DNA of 64,000 bases from Mycteria americana (lineage: Eukaryota; Chordata; Aves; Ciconiiformes; Ciconiidae), in contig NW_027445436.1 in NCBI RefSeq assembly GCF_035582795.1, positions 6,136,770 through 6,200,769 of the forward strand. The letters run 5' to 3'. The notes beneath the pieces are model-generated. The model was not told where the DNA came from and searched no databases. It saw nothing but the letters and a program-made list of their open reading frames with translations. This document shows, one piece after another, positions 55,066 to 64,000 of this stretch. A program made the translations under genes and the position numbers. Within the stretch, counting starts at the first letter, position 1. Every line of letters starts with the position of its first letter.

Positions 55066-55313
55066 CCTTGGTAATTCACAAGATCTTCCTTGAACAGATA
55101 TCTTGCCCTCACACTTGAGAGGAGCCGTCTCCAGAGACTGCAAATTGCTGCCTCTTTTCCAATTCCTCTCTCAATTTCCCGGTTTCTAGCAAGGGATCCC
55201 AGCTGTTGGGCTTCCTCACCTTCCAATTGCTGACTGTCAGCCCCATTATCCCAGCATCGGAGCAGCCAGGCAGCAATCCGCTCACCTGGCTGGAAGCTGT
55301 AATCTTTCCACAT
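55066..55313 (-). pseudogene. ERVL copy 1 gag piece
   Basis: About 80 codons with a helical capsid-like sequence (ERIAAWLLRCWDNGADSQ, then EAQQLGSLARNREIERGIG and SLWRRLLSSVRARYLFKEDL). This type of segment is typical of ERVL Gag. It follows the ORF at 55,317 after a stop and ends where the inserted LTR starts. Confidence 0.75.
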
Positions 55314-55316
55314 GTC

Positions 55317-56291
55317 TCAAAGTTCTGATGAGGTCAGGGACTTGGTAGTTTCCACTTCCTGTCTGAATTCTCTCACTCCTTCCTCCCATTTCTTTGCTGA
55401 AGGACCAGCTTCCTGATCAGACCCTTCTTCTTCTTCCTCCTCCCTTACTAATTGATGATATGGACCTGTTGACCTCCTTGTCCACTGTTTCTTTTTCACT
55501 ACTGGGGCAATTACTGTAGTTGTTGTTTGGGTCCCTATCTCAACCATGGTGTCCTCAGATGTGGTTTGGGTTCCTATCTCTACTATCATGTCCTCAGATG
55601 TAGTTTGCACCCTGGTCTCAGTCAAGGTATTCTCACAGGTGGTTTGGGTCCCTGCCTCAACCATAGTCCTCTGATAGTACTGAACCGTGGCTCGATAGGC
55701 ACAGGCCAAGCCCCAGTACAGTGCTAGAAGCTGCTGGTTTTCATTGGGGTAGGCAAGGCACCCTTCTATCAGGTGGCATGTCAGTTTGCCAGGATTACTT
55801 GCCTGTTCAGGTGTAAAGTCCCAGGTTATGGGAGGTGATAACCGCCCCAGGCACCTGCCCAAATCCTTCCACACACCCTGCCACCCAGAGACTGGCCGCC
55901 TCAGGGCACATTTCAGTATCACCTCAGCCCAAAGTTGTCTTCTCTTACACCAGGATGACACCAGATTCCACAAACCCCATAATATGCCAACCGTGTTAAT
56001 TAGTAGTATTGAACAGCTCACATAAGGGTGAACAAGGACTTTGGGAGCCTGCATAATAAAACCACCCGCATCAATCCCAGGTAGGAAGAGGGAGATGTAT
56101 TCCCTCATCCTCTCCACAAGACAGCTCCCCCAGCACAGTAAGGCCATTAATGCCAGGGCAAAGCACATAGCCATTGTGTGTACTAACATGTTCCCAAGCT
56201 CAGAAAAAATAAAGGGATAAGCAGTGCAGCTTATCTCCGTGACCCGCACAGAAACTTGCCACTTAATAACTACTATGGCTATAGCACACAA
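55317..56291 (-). CDS. ERVL 5' ORF with membrane segments and GTQTT repeats (324 codons)
   Basis: A long open frame lies directly after the primer site, where gag should start. The first codon of the open stretch is TTG and the frame is open back to 56,309. The first ATG is about residue 34. Features: hydrophobic segments at about 35-57 and 88-112, a WxxxxxK-rich middle (about 115-200, with LYWGLACAYRATVQYYQ), then at least four imperfect repeats of a 15-17-residue unit ending GTQTT or VQTT (about 210-260). An acidic EEEEEEG stretch comes before the end. The role is unknown. It may be the N-terminal part of an unusual Gag or an accessory protein. Confidence 0.6.
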   Translation of the reverse strand: MCAIAIVVIKWQVSVRVTEISCTAYPFIFSELGNMLVHTMAMCFALALMALLCWGSCLVERMREYISLFLPGIDAGGFIMQAPKVLVHPYVSCSILLINTVGILWGLWNLVSSWCKRRQLWAEVILKCALRRPVSGWQGVWKDLGRCLGRLSPPITWDFTPEQASNPGKLTCHLIEGCLAYPNENQQLLALYWGLACAYRATVQYYQRTMVEAGTQTTCENTLTETRVQTTSEDMIVEIGTQTTSEDTMVEIGTQTTTTVIAPVVKKKQWTRRSTGPYHQLVREEEEEEGSDQEAGPSAKKWEEGVREFRQEVETTKSLTSSEL

Positions 56292-56313
56292 TACAAAACT
56301 ACCATTGTCTCAT

Positions 56314-56331
56314 GCCCCATGTTGGGCACCA
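56314..56331 (-). promoter_or_regulatory. Primer binding site, tRNA-Lys (CUU)-like
   Basis: Minus-strand TGGTGCCCAACATGGGGC, eight bases from the LTR. It is 16 of 18 to the tRNA-Lys(CUU) 3' complement, with both differences being transitions at CpG positions. Confidence 0.65.
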
Positions 56332-56339
56332 AAAAGGAC

Positions 56340-56943
56340 TGTAGTGGGTTGACCTTGGATGGACGCCAGGTGCTCACCAAGCTGCTCTCTCGCTCCCCCT
56401 CCTCAGCAGGACAGGGAGGGGAGAAAATAAGACGGAAAAGAACTTGTGGGTCAAGATAAAGGCAGTTTAATAAAGCAAAAGCAAAGGCCGTGTGCAGAAG
56501 CAAAGGAAAACCAAAAAGATTTATCCTCTACTTCCATCAGCAGGTGATGTCCAGCCACTTTCCAGGAAGTAGGGCTTCAGTATGCGTAGTGGTTGCTCCA
56601 GAAGACAAATGTCGTAATAATGAATGCCCCCCCATCCTCCTCCTTTCTCTTAGCTTTTATTTCTGAGCATGACATCATATGGTATGGAATGTCCCTTTGG
56701 TCAGTTTGGGTCAGCTGTCCTGGCTATGTCCCCTCCCAAGATCTTACCCACCACCAGCCTACTGGCCTTTGGGGGTGAGGGGGGGAAATATTGGAGAGAC
56801 AGCCTTGATGCTGTGCCAGCACTGCTCAGCAGCAGCCAAAACACTGGTGTGTTATCAACACCTTTCTAGCTACCAATACAAAGCACAGCACTATGAGGGC
56901 TGCTATGGGGAAAGTTAACTCCATCTCAGCCAGACCCAATATG
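56340..56943 (-). repeat. 5' LTR of ERVL copy 1 (about 604 bp)
   Basis: Plus-strand TGTAGTGGGTTGACC to CCCAATATGA. A minus-strand AATAAA-type signal lies near 56,468 (TTTAATAAAGC). It borders the primer site, so it is the 5' LTR of copy 1. It lies within the integrase region of copy 2. Confidence 0.88.
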
Positions 56944-58140
56944 ACCTGTCACAACAGGAACCTTTTAACCTTTTCTCCATCTAGTATTCTAACAGGTCTA
57001 GCCTGGGCCAGGCCTTGTCGGGATGATGCCCCTCAAGTGTTCACAAGCCAAGTGGCTTCTGCCAAATTAACATCCCAATTTCTCACATCCCCTTTTCCCA
57101 GGGCTCATAGCATGTTTTTCAGGAGTCCATTATATAGTTCTACCTTTCCTGAGGCCAGGGAATAATAGGGGATATTGTATATCCAGTCAATTCCATGTTC
57201 ATCTCTCTATAACTTTATCATTTCCTTTCTGAAATGAGAGACACTGTCAGACTCAATTCTTTCAGGTTTTACTGGGTCTGGCTGTTAATTTTCTTCATAG
57301 CAGCCTGTATGGTGCTGTGTTTTGGATCTGTGACTAAAACAGTGTCGATACACCAATGGTTTTGTGATTGGTGAACAGCGCTTGTGATGCATCAAGGCTT
57401 TCTCTGTTTCTCACTCTGCCCCCCCAGCTAGTAGGCAAGAGGTTGAAGGGACACAGCCAGATCAGCTGACTTGAATTGACCAAAGGGATATTCCATACTG
57501 TATAATGTCATGCTCAGCAATAAAACTGGGGAGGGGTTTTTCCAAGGTAGCTGTTGCTCAGAGACTGGCTGGGCTGGTGGGAGGTGGTGAGTGATAGCTT
57601 TTGCATCACTTGTCTTTTTTCCTTTTTTTTCCCCTTCACTTATTAAATTGTCTTTATCTTGACCCACGAGTTTTTCTTGCTTTTGCCCTTCTGATTCTCT
57701 GCCCCATCACACTGCAGGGGAATGAGCGAGCCACTGGGTGGGGTCTTAGCTGCCTGCCAGGGTCAACCCACCACACAGGTGTATCAAGTCTCCACAAAAC
57801 TTGTTTTTAGAGATATACTATCATGGTTTTAGCAGTGGCATGGGCTACTAGATAAGTCTCTAGCCAGCCTGTAGTAATTTCTGCCATTGTTAGGACATAT
57901 CGATGCCCCCTACTAGTCCTGCACAAAGCTCTAATGTAGTCTACTTGCTATGTATCTCCAGATTGGTAGTTTAAATGTTGTCTTTCATGCTTCAATATTT
58001 TTCATTGATTGGCTTTTTTCCACTAATGCACAAATTTCACAGTCCTTTGTTATTTGTATAATGGGATCTTGAAACAAGTCCACCCCTCAGTCTCTCACCC
58101 AGTGATAGGTGACATCTCATCCTGATGTTTCATGAGACCA
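56944..58140 (-). pseudogene. ERVL copy 2 integrase, decayed
   Basis: Outside the inserted LTR the minus strand reads as integrase core with frameshifts: a SDSVSHF sequence (catalytic Asp region) near 57,235, then HGIDWIYNIPYYSLASGKVELYN-like sequence containing the catalytic Glu near 57,150. Upstream integrase is at 57,790-58,140. No long open frame remains. Confidence 0.7.
57268..57775 (+). mobile_element. Solo LTR (508 bp), exact 5-bp duplication, in integrase
   Basis: Exact repeat CAGGT (57,263-57,267 and 57,776-57,780). Starts TTTACTGGGTCTGGCTG (the expected initial TG has become TT) and ends GTCAACCCACCACA. It is in the opposite orientation to the ERVL body. A plus-strand ATTAAA-type signal is near 57,642. 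Confidence 0.92.
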
Positions 58141-58145
58141 TCAAG

Positions 58146-59190
58146 CTACAAATAGTTCCCCTCTATGTTCCCAGTACAGGTTTTTGTTGATTGTGGCAAT
58201 CTGAGCAGCTTGGTCTGCTTGATGGTTGTTGGTTTGTTCTTCAGTGGCCCTTCCCTTTGGGATATGGGCATTGACGTGTCATACTTGCACACTGAGTTTT
58301 TCCAAATCCTGTATGATGTTTTTCCGCATGTTAGCCATCCAAATAGGCTTTTGTCATCTCTGCCAATTCCTGTTTCCACTGTGTGAGCCAGCCCCAGAGG
58401 GCACTGGCCACCATCCAAGAATGAGTATGCAGGTATAACCAGAGCCATTTCCTCTATGATTGCTACATCAATGGCTAGTCTTATGGCTTGGATCTGAGCA
58501 AGCTGACTCAATTGTCCTTCACCTTCATCAGTTTTTATCACCTGTTGGACGGGGTTTGAAATGGCAGCCTTCCATTTTCCCTGATTGCCAATAATTCAAC
58601 AAGAACTGTCAGTGAACAGGGCATATTGTCGCTCTTTTTCATAGTTTGTCTTATTCTGGGGCTTCTTGAGCACATGGGTGAGGTCCCCAAATCACAATTT
58701 TTCAGGCCATTCCATCAGCTCTTCTACCAGACCTGGATGTCCCTGTTTCCCCATCTGAGCCTGCTGGGTAATCAGGACTATCCATTTACTCCAGGTAGCA
58801 CTTGTCATGCAATTAGTTGAGGGCATTTCTCCTTTAAGCATCCAGTGAAATACCGGCAGCTGAGGGGCCAGCAGCAGTTGTGATTCCATCCTCATCACTT
58901 CAGATGCTGCCTGGATTCCCTCATAGGCAGCTAATATTTCTTTTTCTGTTGGGATATAGTTTTCCTCACATCCTCAGTAGCCTCAGCTCTAGAATCCAAG
59001 GGGTCTTCCTCTGGTCTCTCCTGGTGCTTTCTACCATAGACTCCACTGGATTGATTGGTCCCTTGCTGATGTGTATAGTACGTTTCAGATATTTGGACTG
59101 GTTCTGATGGGGTCTAGGGCAACTGCATGTACTGCTACTTGTTTTACCTAGTCAAAGGCTTGTTGTTGCTTGGGTCCCCACTCGAATTAA
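58146..59190 (-). pseudogene. ERVL copy 2 RNase H, decayed
   Basis: Fragments match copy 1 in order: PVFHWMLKGEMPSTNCMTSATWSKWI (58.8 kb), then the region with LSQLAQIQAIRLAIDVA (58.45-58.5 kb), and upstream KQQQAFD-type sequence to 59,190. Stops and frameshifts throughout. Confidence 0.78.
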
Positions 59191-59194
59191 TTTT

Positions 59195-61395
59195 TCTCTT
59201 GTCACAGGCAAAACAGTCTCACCTTGGGTAATTTAACTTAATGTATTGCAAATTAACATATTTTTTAAAATTCTAATAGGGTTATTGAGAAAAAAAAGAC
59301 AATTAAACAAACACTTAGGGAAACACCTTTTCTCCCCCTTCTCCAGGCTCAGCTTCAGTGAAACACCTTGTATTGGCCACCTTGGGGAAGACATTGTATT
59401 CGAGGAGTTTGTGATCTTGAACAGGACATGTCTATTGGGCCTTGTATTAAGGCTTGAGAAGTGCGTAGGTTAGCTTGAGTAGCTGCTGTATGGGAACCTG
59501 CTGGAATGCCCCGTGCTGGCCTATGCTGTGCGCTGGTGGATGTTATGACAGAGATAACATTCCAACCTGTCAGGAAACTTTCTATTAGCTGAACATCTTA
59601 CTTTTAATCTGTAACTTATAATGTCTTTAAGAAAGTTAAAGTGTATGTGGATCAAGGGGTGCAATGTAGTGATCCTGACCGGAACACCATTGTACATCAA
59701 GGAGTCATCCACATAACAGTTAACCTGAGTAGGCCCAAGCCTGTCTTGTGCTGCACAAAGTCCTCAGCCACAGGATAAACGTAACCAGCTCATTGTAACA
59801 GAGGAGCCTGCAGGCAGCTCCTACTTGGTACCTGTGATTACGCCACCTGCGTGGCCTTGCCTTTATCAAAAGGTGCAGGAAGGCGTTCTTATGTGAACAT
59901 CCTTTCTGTTTGACAGTAGAAATGAAGAATAGAGTTGTTTTCTTGTAAGGAAATCATATAAGAGCTCAAATAACCAAAAAGGAGGAACCTGTCCACAGAC
60001 AAAATCTGTGCAGCATGCCGTGGGAAAATCCATTTGGGCTCTGTCCGATGCTGCACAATCACAGGGTTCCCAGCATCTGAAAGGTCATAAGATTTACTCA
60101 CTGTCTATATTTCTCTTTGTACACTATCCTATTAAAACTGCTGTTTTATTAAGCTATTTGTTGTCAGGCCTTTCTTTTTGAGATCTAGAAAGAGCCCTGC
60201 ACCATCTCTCCCTCTCTCAGTCTCTCATACTGCCCCTCCCCCAGTGCAGAACACACCTCTCTTCCCCTCTTTCTAGCATCAGCTTCCTTGTTTTCACTGT
60301 GCATTACACTCAGTCCCTCCCAATTCCTTTGGTAAGGTGATGGGAGGTGCAGGAGGTTGGGATCAGTGCATAACGGTTTCTTTCTGTCACTCTTTGCTTC
60401 TTAGTTGTTTTCCTCCACTGATCCTTGCTTCTTACTGCTCCTCTGTGCCAGGATAGTTTCCTGCATGGACTGCAGTCCCTTCAGGGCTGTACCTGCTCTG
60501 GCATGGATCCTTGTGTGAGCTGGCACAGGCAGGATGCAGGAACAACCACAAAACCACGGATGAAATGCAAAGAGTAAATTTATTTTTGTTACCTCGCCAA
60601 CTGGGGGATCCACGAAGCAGCACCTGGGCAGAGGCACACAAGTGGGGACACAGGCACCGCAGAGCTCGGTCCATGCTAGAGGATCACCGAACCTGCTGGT
60701 TTTGCCTGTATTTCAAGGATTCGTGCAGGTCTAGTTTACCACTGTGCTTTGATCTTTCCCGTAGCAGGGCAGGAATCTCAAGCATGTTCGATAGGGTGCC
60801 TCTAAGTCTCTCACAGGCCTATGTTATCTAAACACAGATGTTCTACTTATCAAACACACAAGGCTAAACAACAATTAGTATGATATATGTGTTTTTCTAC
60901 ACCCCAGCTGCAGGTCACTTGAGCATGTTTATAATCCTCGCCAATCTTCTGTTATTTTCCCACAATCCTCCATGGGCTACATTCTCCTCAGAGTTGTACC
61001 TCCTCTGGCATGGAGTGCCTCCTTCCAAAAGTGCATCTCCAGCTGTGTCCCCAACAATGTCTTCTTCTACATGTACCCTGCGCTTCCTCCTCTGGTTTCT
61101 CCTCACATGTCCCTTCACATATCTCCTCACATATCTCCTTTTTGTGTGTCCTCTCACATATCTCCTTTTGTGTGTCCTGCCCCTGGTGGCTACTACTCTT
61201 TCTTAAAAATGTTTGAGCAGAGGCACCATATGCTCCTCTGACTGGTTCAAGTTTTGTTTTGCAGTGGGTTGTTTCCATCAGTTTCAGAGCCATCTGGAAC
61301 CAGTTGTGACTGGCACAGGGCAGTTCATAGCCTCCTCCCACAGAGGTCACCTGTGCAGCCTCCTGCTACCAAAACCCTGCAATTTATGCCCAATA
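59195..61395 (-). mobile_element. ERVL-type LTR, split by another element
   Basis: Left part about 59,195-59,357 (GGCAAAACAGTCTCACCTTGGG..., left end truncated) and right part 60,254-61,395 (…CCCAATACA) are one divergent LTR of the 48,175 family. It interrupts ERVL copy 2 between RT and RNase H. Confidence 0.75.
59358..60253 (+). mobile_element. Second-family ERV 3' piece: internal sequence plus LTR
   Basis: 59,665-60,253 is an LTR of the 41,483 family (TGTAGTGATCC to GCAGAACA). The preceding 59,358-59,664 is not in the solo copy and ends ATCAAGGGGTGCAA, a weak polypurine-like tract, so it may be ERV internal 3' sequence. No duplication is found. Confidence 0.6.
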
Positions 61396-61399
61396 CACC

Positions 61400-62330
61400 T
61401 GGTGACTTGGTACAGTAGGTTCATGAGCTGACTGCACCTGGGCATGTGCATTTGCCAAAATCCCACCATTCAAAAAAATCCTTATGTTTCCTTTTTATTG
61501 GTTAGTGGCGTCATTGCCACAATCTTGTCAGTCATGTGAGTAGGAATGTGATGGCGCCCATCTTGCCATTTGACACCCAGAAACTGTATTTCTTATGCAG
61601 AGCCCTTCATTTTATCCCTCTTGATTGCAAATCCCACATTTAGTAAAATTCCAGTTTGCCTTTGTTGTACTTGCACACTTGCAAACTGTTTCAAATTTGC
61701 CTTTGTTATGCACCACTTGGGTGATGTTTCCCCATACTACGATGCCATCAATGTACTGTAAGTGATCTGGGGCATTGGCCTCCTCCAAAACCTTTTGTAT
61801 AAGTCTGTGACAGATGGTGGGGCTATGCTTCCATCCTTGTGGCAGGAGTACTGTACTCCTCTCCAGGTAAAGGCAAGCTGCAGTTTACACTCAGGTGTCA
61901 GGGGATTTGAGAAAAACAGAACTGGCTATGTCAGTGGTTGCATACCAGGCAGCATTCTTTGCTTGAAGTTCATACTGTAGCTCTAGCCTATATGGTACTG
62001 CTGTGCTCAAAGGTGGTGTTACCTCATTCACACCTCGATAGTTTGTGGTTAATCTCCAGTCCCCATTGGATTTTTGCACTGGGCAGATGGAGCTGTTGAA
62101 GGTTGAATGGGTTCAAGTAACCACCCCTTGACTTTCCAGCACTTTGATACGACTGTGTATGGGACCAAGGGAATCTCTGTTGGTTCAATGCTGTCATTGG
62201 TGTGCTGTTCCACGTGCAACTGGCACCAATTGAGGTGACATCTGTAGCAGTCCTACTACTGACTCTCCTTTTAAGACACTAGGTAGCTGAGATATCAAAG
62301 AGGTGTCCTCATTCATTCCCCCATTGGTGA
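61400..62330 (-). pseudogene. ERVL copy 2 reverse transcriptase, decayed
   Basis: WRLTTNYRGVNEVTPPLSTAVP and ATTDIASSVF are visible at 61.89-62.08 kb, so the first catalytic Asp is kept. The catalytic box reads YIDG (61,741-61,755), with Gly in place of the second Asp. Several stops and frameshifts. Confidence 0.82.
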
Positions 62331-62370
62331 TGGCAAATGCCCATTGATTTCCTCGTGGGTCCTTAAAATG

Positions 62371-62580
62371 TTAATTCCTTAAAAAGTCAATGCCCAAGAT
62401 GCAAGGAGCACCCCGTTCCACTACCACTTGATGGGGTTTCCAGTTTCCTTTAGTAAGAGTGAGTTTGACTTCTATGACATGCAGTTTCCACTGGCCTCTG
62501 GTGACTCCTTTGATGATGACTGGCATCTTTCTACTGAGGGTGGAAGGGAGGAGCGTACATTGGGCTCCTGTGTCCACCAA
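62371..62580 (-). pseudogene. ERVL copy 2 protease fragment
   Basis: Sixty-nine codons with VDTGAQCTLLPS and a later CILGIDFLRN, the ERVL retropepsin pattern. The 5' part is cut by the CR1 inserted at 62,588. Confidence 0.85.
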
Positions 62581-62587
62581 GGCTTGA

Positions 62588-64000
62588 TCATAGAATCATA
62601 GAATCATAGAATCATAGAATGGTTTGGGTTGGAAGGGACCTTAAAGATCATCTAGTTCCAACCCCCCTGCCATGGGCAGGGACACCTTCCACTAGACCAG
62701 GTTGCTCAAAGCCCCATCCAACCTGGCCTTGAACACTTCCAGGGATGGGGCATCCACAACTTCTCTGGGCAACCTGTTCCAGTGCCTTACCACCCTCATA
62801 GTGAAGAATTTCTTCCTTATACCTAGTCTAAATCTACCCTCTTTCAGTTTAAAGCCATTACCCCTTGTCCTATCACTACATGCCCTTGTAAAAAGTCCCT
62901 CTCCAGCTTTCTTGTAGGCCCCCTTTAGGTACTGGAAGGCTGCTATAAGGTCTCCCCAGAGGCTTCTCTTCTCCAGGCTGAACAACCCCAACTCTCTCAG
63001 CCTGTCTTCATAGGAGAGGTGCTCCAGCCCTCTGATCATCTTCATGGCCCTCCTCTGGACTCGCTCCAACAGCTCCATGTCCTTCTTATGTTGGGGGCCC
63101 CAGAGCTGAACGCAGTACTCCAGGTGGGGTCTCACCAGAGGGGAGTAGAGGGGGAGAATCACCTCCCTTGACCTGCTGGCCATGCTTCTTTGTATGCAGC
63201 CCAAGATACGGTTGGCCTTCTGGGCTGCAAGTGCACATTGCCAGGTCATGTTGAGCTTCTCATCAACCAACACACCCAAGTCCTTCTCCTCAGGGCTGCT
63301 CTCAATCCATTCTCTGCCCAGCCTGTATCCATGTTTGGGATTGCCCTGACCCAGGTGCAGGACCTTGCACTTGGCCTTGTTGAACTTCATGAGGTTCGCA
63401 CAGGCCCACTCCTCAAGCCTGTCAAGGTCTCTCTGGATGGCATCCCTTCCCTCCAGCGTGTCGACTGTACCACACAGCTTGGTGTCGTCAGCAAACTTGC
63501 TGAGGGTGCACTCAATCCCACTGTCCATGTCCCTGACAAAGATGTTAAACAGCTCTGTTCCCAATACGGACCCCTGGGGAACACCACTTGTCACTGGTCT
63601 CCACTTGGACATCGAGCTGTTGACCACAACTCTTTGAGTGCGACCATCCAGCCAATTCCTTATCCACTCAGTGGTCCATCTGTCAAATCCATGTCTCTCC
63701 AATTTAGAGACAAGGATGTCGTGCGGGACAGTGTCAAATGCTTTGCACAAGTCCAGGTAGATGACGTCTGTTGCTGTAACCCTGTCGTAGAAGGCCACCA
63801 AATTTGTCAGGCATGATTTGCCCTTAGTGAAGCCATGTTGGCTGTCACCAATCACCTCCTTATTTTTCATGTGCCTTAGTATAGTTTCCAGGAGGATCTG
63901 CTCCATGATCTTGCCAGGCACAGAGGTGAGACTGACTGGCCTGTAGTTCCCCAGGCCTTCCTTTTTTCCCTTTTTAAAAATGGGGGTTATGTTTCCCATT
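62588..64000 (-). mobile_element. CR1 LINE, runs off the window
   Basis: The 3' tail (ATAGAATC)n at 62,588-62,621 and 3' UTR GGTTTGGGTTGGAAGGGACC are followed by an ORF2 that is open to the end of the window. The insertion is inside an ERVL protease. The 5' end is not in the window, so a longer copy is possible. Confidence 0.93.
62692..63999 (-). CDS. CR1 ORF2 reverse transcriptase, open 435 codons (partial)
   Basis: Non-LTR RT blocks in order: [56 protein letters not shown] (first catalytic Asp), [11 protein letters not shown], the FADDTKLCG box, [12 protein letters not shown], then the C-terminal domain ending [20 protein letters not shown]. No stop or frameshift is seen. Upstream sequence is outside the window, so the endonuclease domain cannot be judged. 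Compared with the CR1 at 716-2,141 it belongs to a related but different subfamily. Confidence 0.92.
   Translation of the reverse strand: MGNITPIFKKGKKEGLGNYRPVSLTSVPGKIMEQILLETILRHMKNKEVIGDSQHGFTKGKSCLTNLVAFYDRVTATDVIYLDLCKAFDTVPHDILVSKLERHGFDRWTTEWIRNWLDGRTQRVVVNSSMSKWRPVTSGVPQGSVLGTELFNIFVRDMDSGIECTLSKFADDTKLCGTVDTLEGRDAIQRDLDRLEEWACANLMKFNKAKCKVLHLGQGNPKHGYRLGREWIESSPEEKDLGVLVDEKLNMTWQCALAAQKANRILGCIQRSMASRSREVILPLYSPLVRPHLEYCVQLWGPQHKKDMELLERVQRRAMKMIRGLEHLSYEDRLRELGLFSLEKRSLWGDLIAAFQYLKGAYKKAGEGLFTRACSDRTRGNGFKLKEGRFRLGIRKKFFTMRVVRHWNRLPREVVDAPSLEVFKARLDGALSNLV

Larger units (their letters stand above)
50445..56943 (-). mobile_element. ERVL provirus body, copy 1
   Basis: Minus-strand order: 5' LTR (56,340-56,943), tRNA-Lys-like primer site, membrane-segment ORF, gag piece, LTR insertions, protease, RT, RNase H. 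The integrase and 3' LTR are missing at the left, where unrelated sequence starts at about 50,800. The DTGA protease, the YIDD RT and the gag sequence around ERIAAWLLRCWDNGA are of ERVL (class III) type. Confidence 0.88.
56944..62580 (-). mobile_element. ERVL provirus body, copy 2
   Basis: Minus-strand order: protease (62,371-62,580), RT (61,400-62,330), inserted LTR complex (59,195-61,395), RNase H (58,146-59,190), integrase (56,944-58,140, cut by an LTR). It has many stops and frameshifts and is more decayed than copy 1. It is cut on the right by a CR1 and on the left by the LTR of copy 1. Confidence 0.85.

Noticed and set aside
63190-63816. A 208-codon plus-strand frame
   Set aside because: Antisense shadow of the CR1 ORF2 at the window end.
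1-64000. tRNA, rRNA or CRISPR features
   Set aside because: The only tRNA-like matches are 18-base primer binding sites. The (CACAGAAT)n and CGGCCG arrays have no spacer/repeat pattern and have retroelement explanations.

Overview
This is vertebrate, almost certainly avian, nuclear DNA. The evidence is six CR1 LINE fragments with the eight-base tails typical of bird CR1, several lineages of endogenous retrovirus (ERV), and one conserved host gene, ZBTB5, at 35,405-37,426. By my addition of element spans about two thirds of the window is transposon sequence, far above the usual avian level. ZBTB5 is on human 9p13 and on the Z chromosome of birds, so the window is probably sex-linked. The ERV load raises the possibility of a W-linked copy. 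That is inference, not something the sequence proves.

Layout. 1-4,619: host sequence with a CR1 that has a 416-codon open frame (716-2,141) and a small rearranged CR1 (4,330-4,619). 4,620-16,026: a minus-strand class I (gammaretrovirus-like) ERV with two LTRs, primer binding site, gag, pro, pol and env. Between its pro and pol sits a younger plus-strand provirus (10,059-13,244) with 384-bp LTRs, a 6-bp target duplication and an 18/18 initiator tRNA-Met primer site. That younger provirus has no pol. Its middle is filled by AT-rich non-retroviral DNA that ends in A19 joined to G12, which I read as a possible transduced host sequence. 16,062-19,529: host sequence with a CpG-rich promoter-like stretch near 17.0 kb. 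19,535-23,529: a second minus-strand provirus with a perfect 5-bp duplication and no reverse transcriptase or integrase, carrying its own nested LTR. 23,535-25,749: host. 25,750-29,372: a mosaic of ERVL-type LTR, class I gag/PBS/LTR, plus-strand CR1 and a second piece of ERVL-type LTR.

29,373-40,039 is the ZBTB5 locus: a GC-rich TATA-less promoter with a candidate non-coding exon 1 and splice donor (29,677), an intron holding a CR1 and an LTR piece, a splice acceptor (35,400), one coding exon and a long 3' UTR. 40,040-42,650: a minus-strand CR1 with two nested solo LTRs. 42,651-48,174: mostly unrecognised host DNA with a 536-bp element ending in 9-bp inverted repeats (44,597-45,132). 48,175-62,580: stacked ERVL sequence on the minus strand, made of two damaged ERVL bodies (PR, RT, RNase H, integrase, gag and an unusual membrane-segment ORF) repeatedly cut by LTRs with recognisable 5-bp duplications. 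62,588-64,000: a CR1 with a 435-codon open frame that runs off the window.

The only gene with a clear host role is ZBTB5. The rest records successive insertion, nesting and recombination of retroelements. Boundaries of fragments without target duplications are approximate, usually to within tens of bases.
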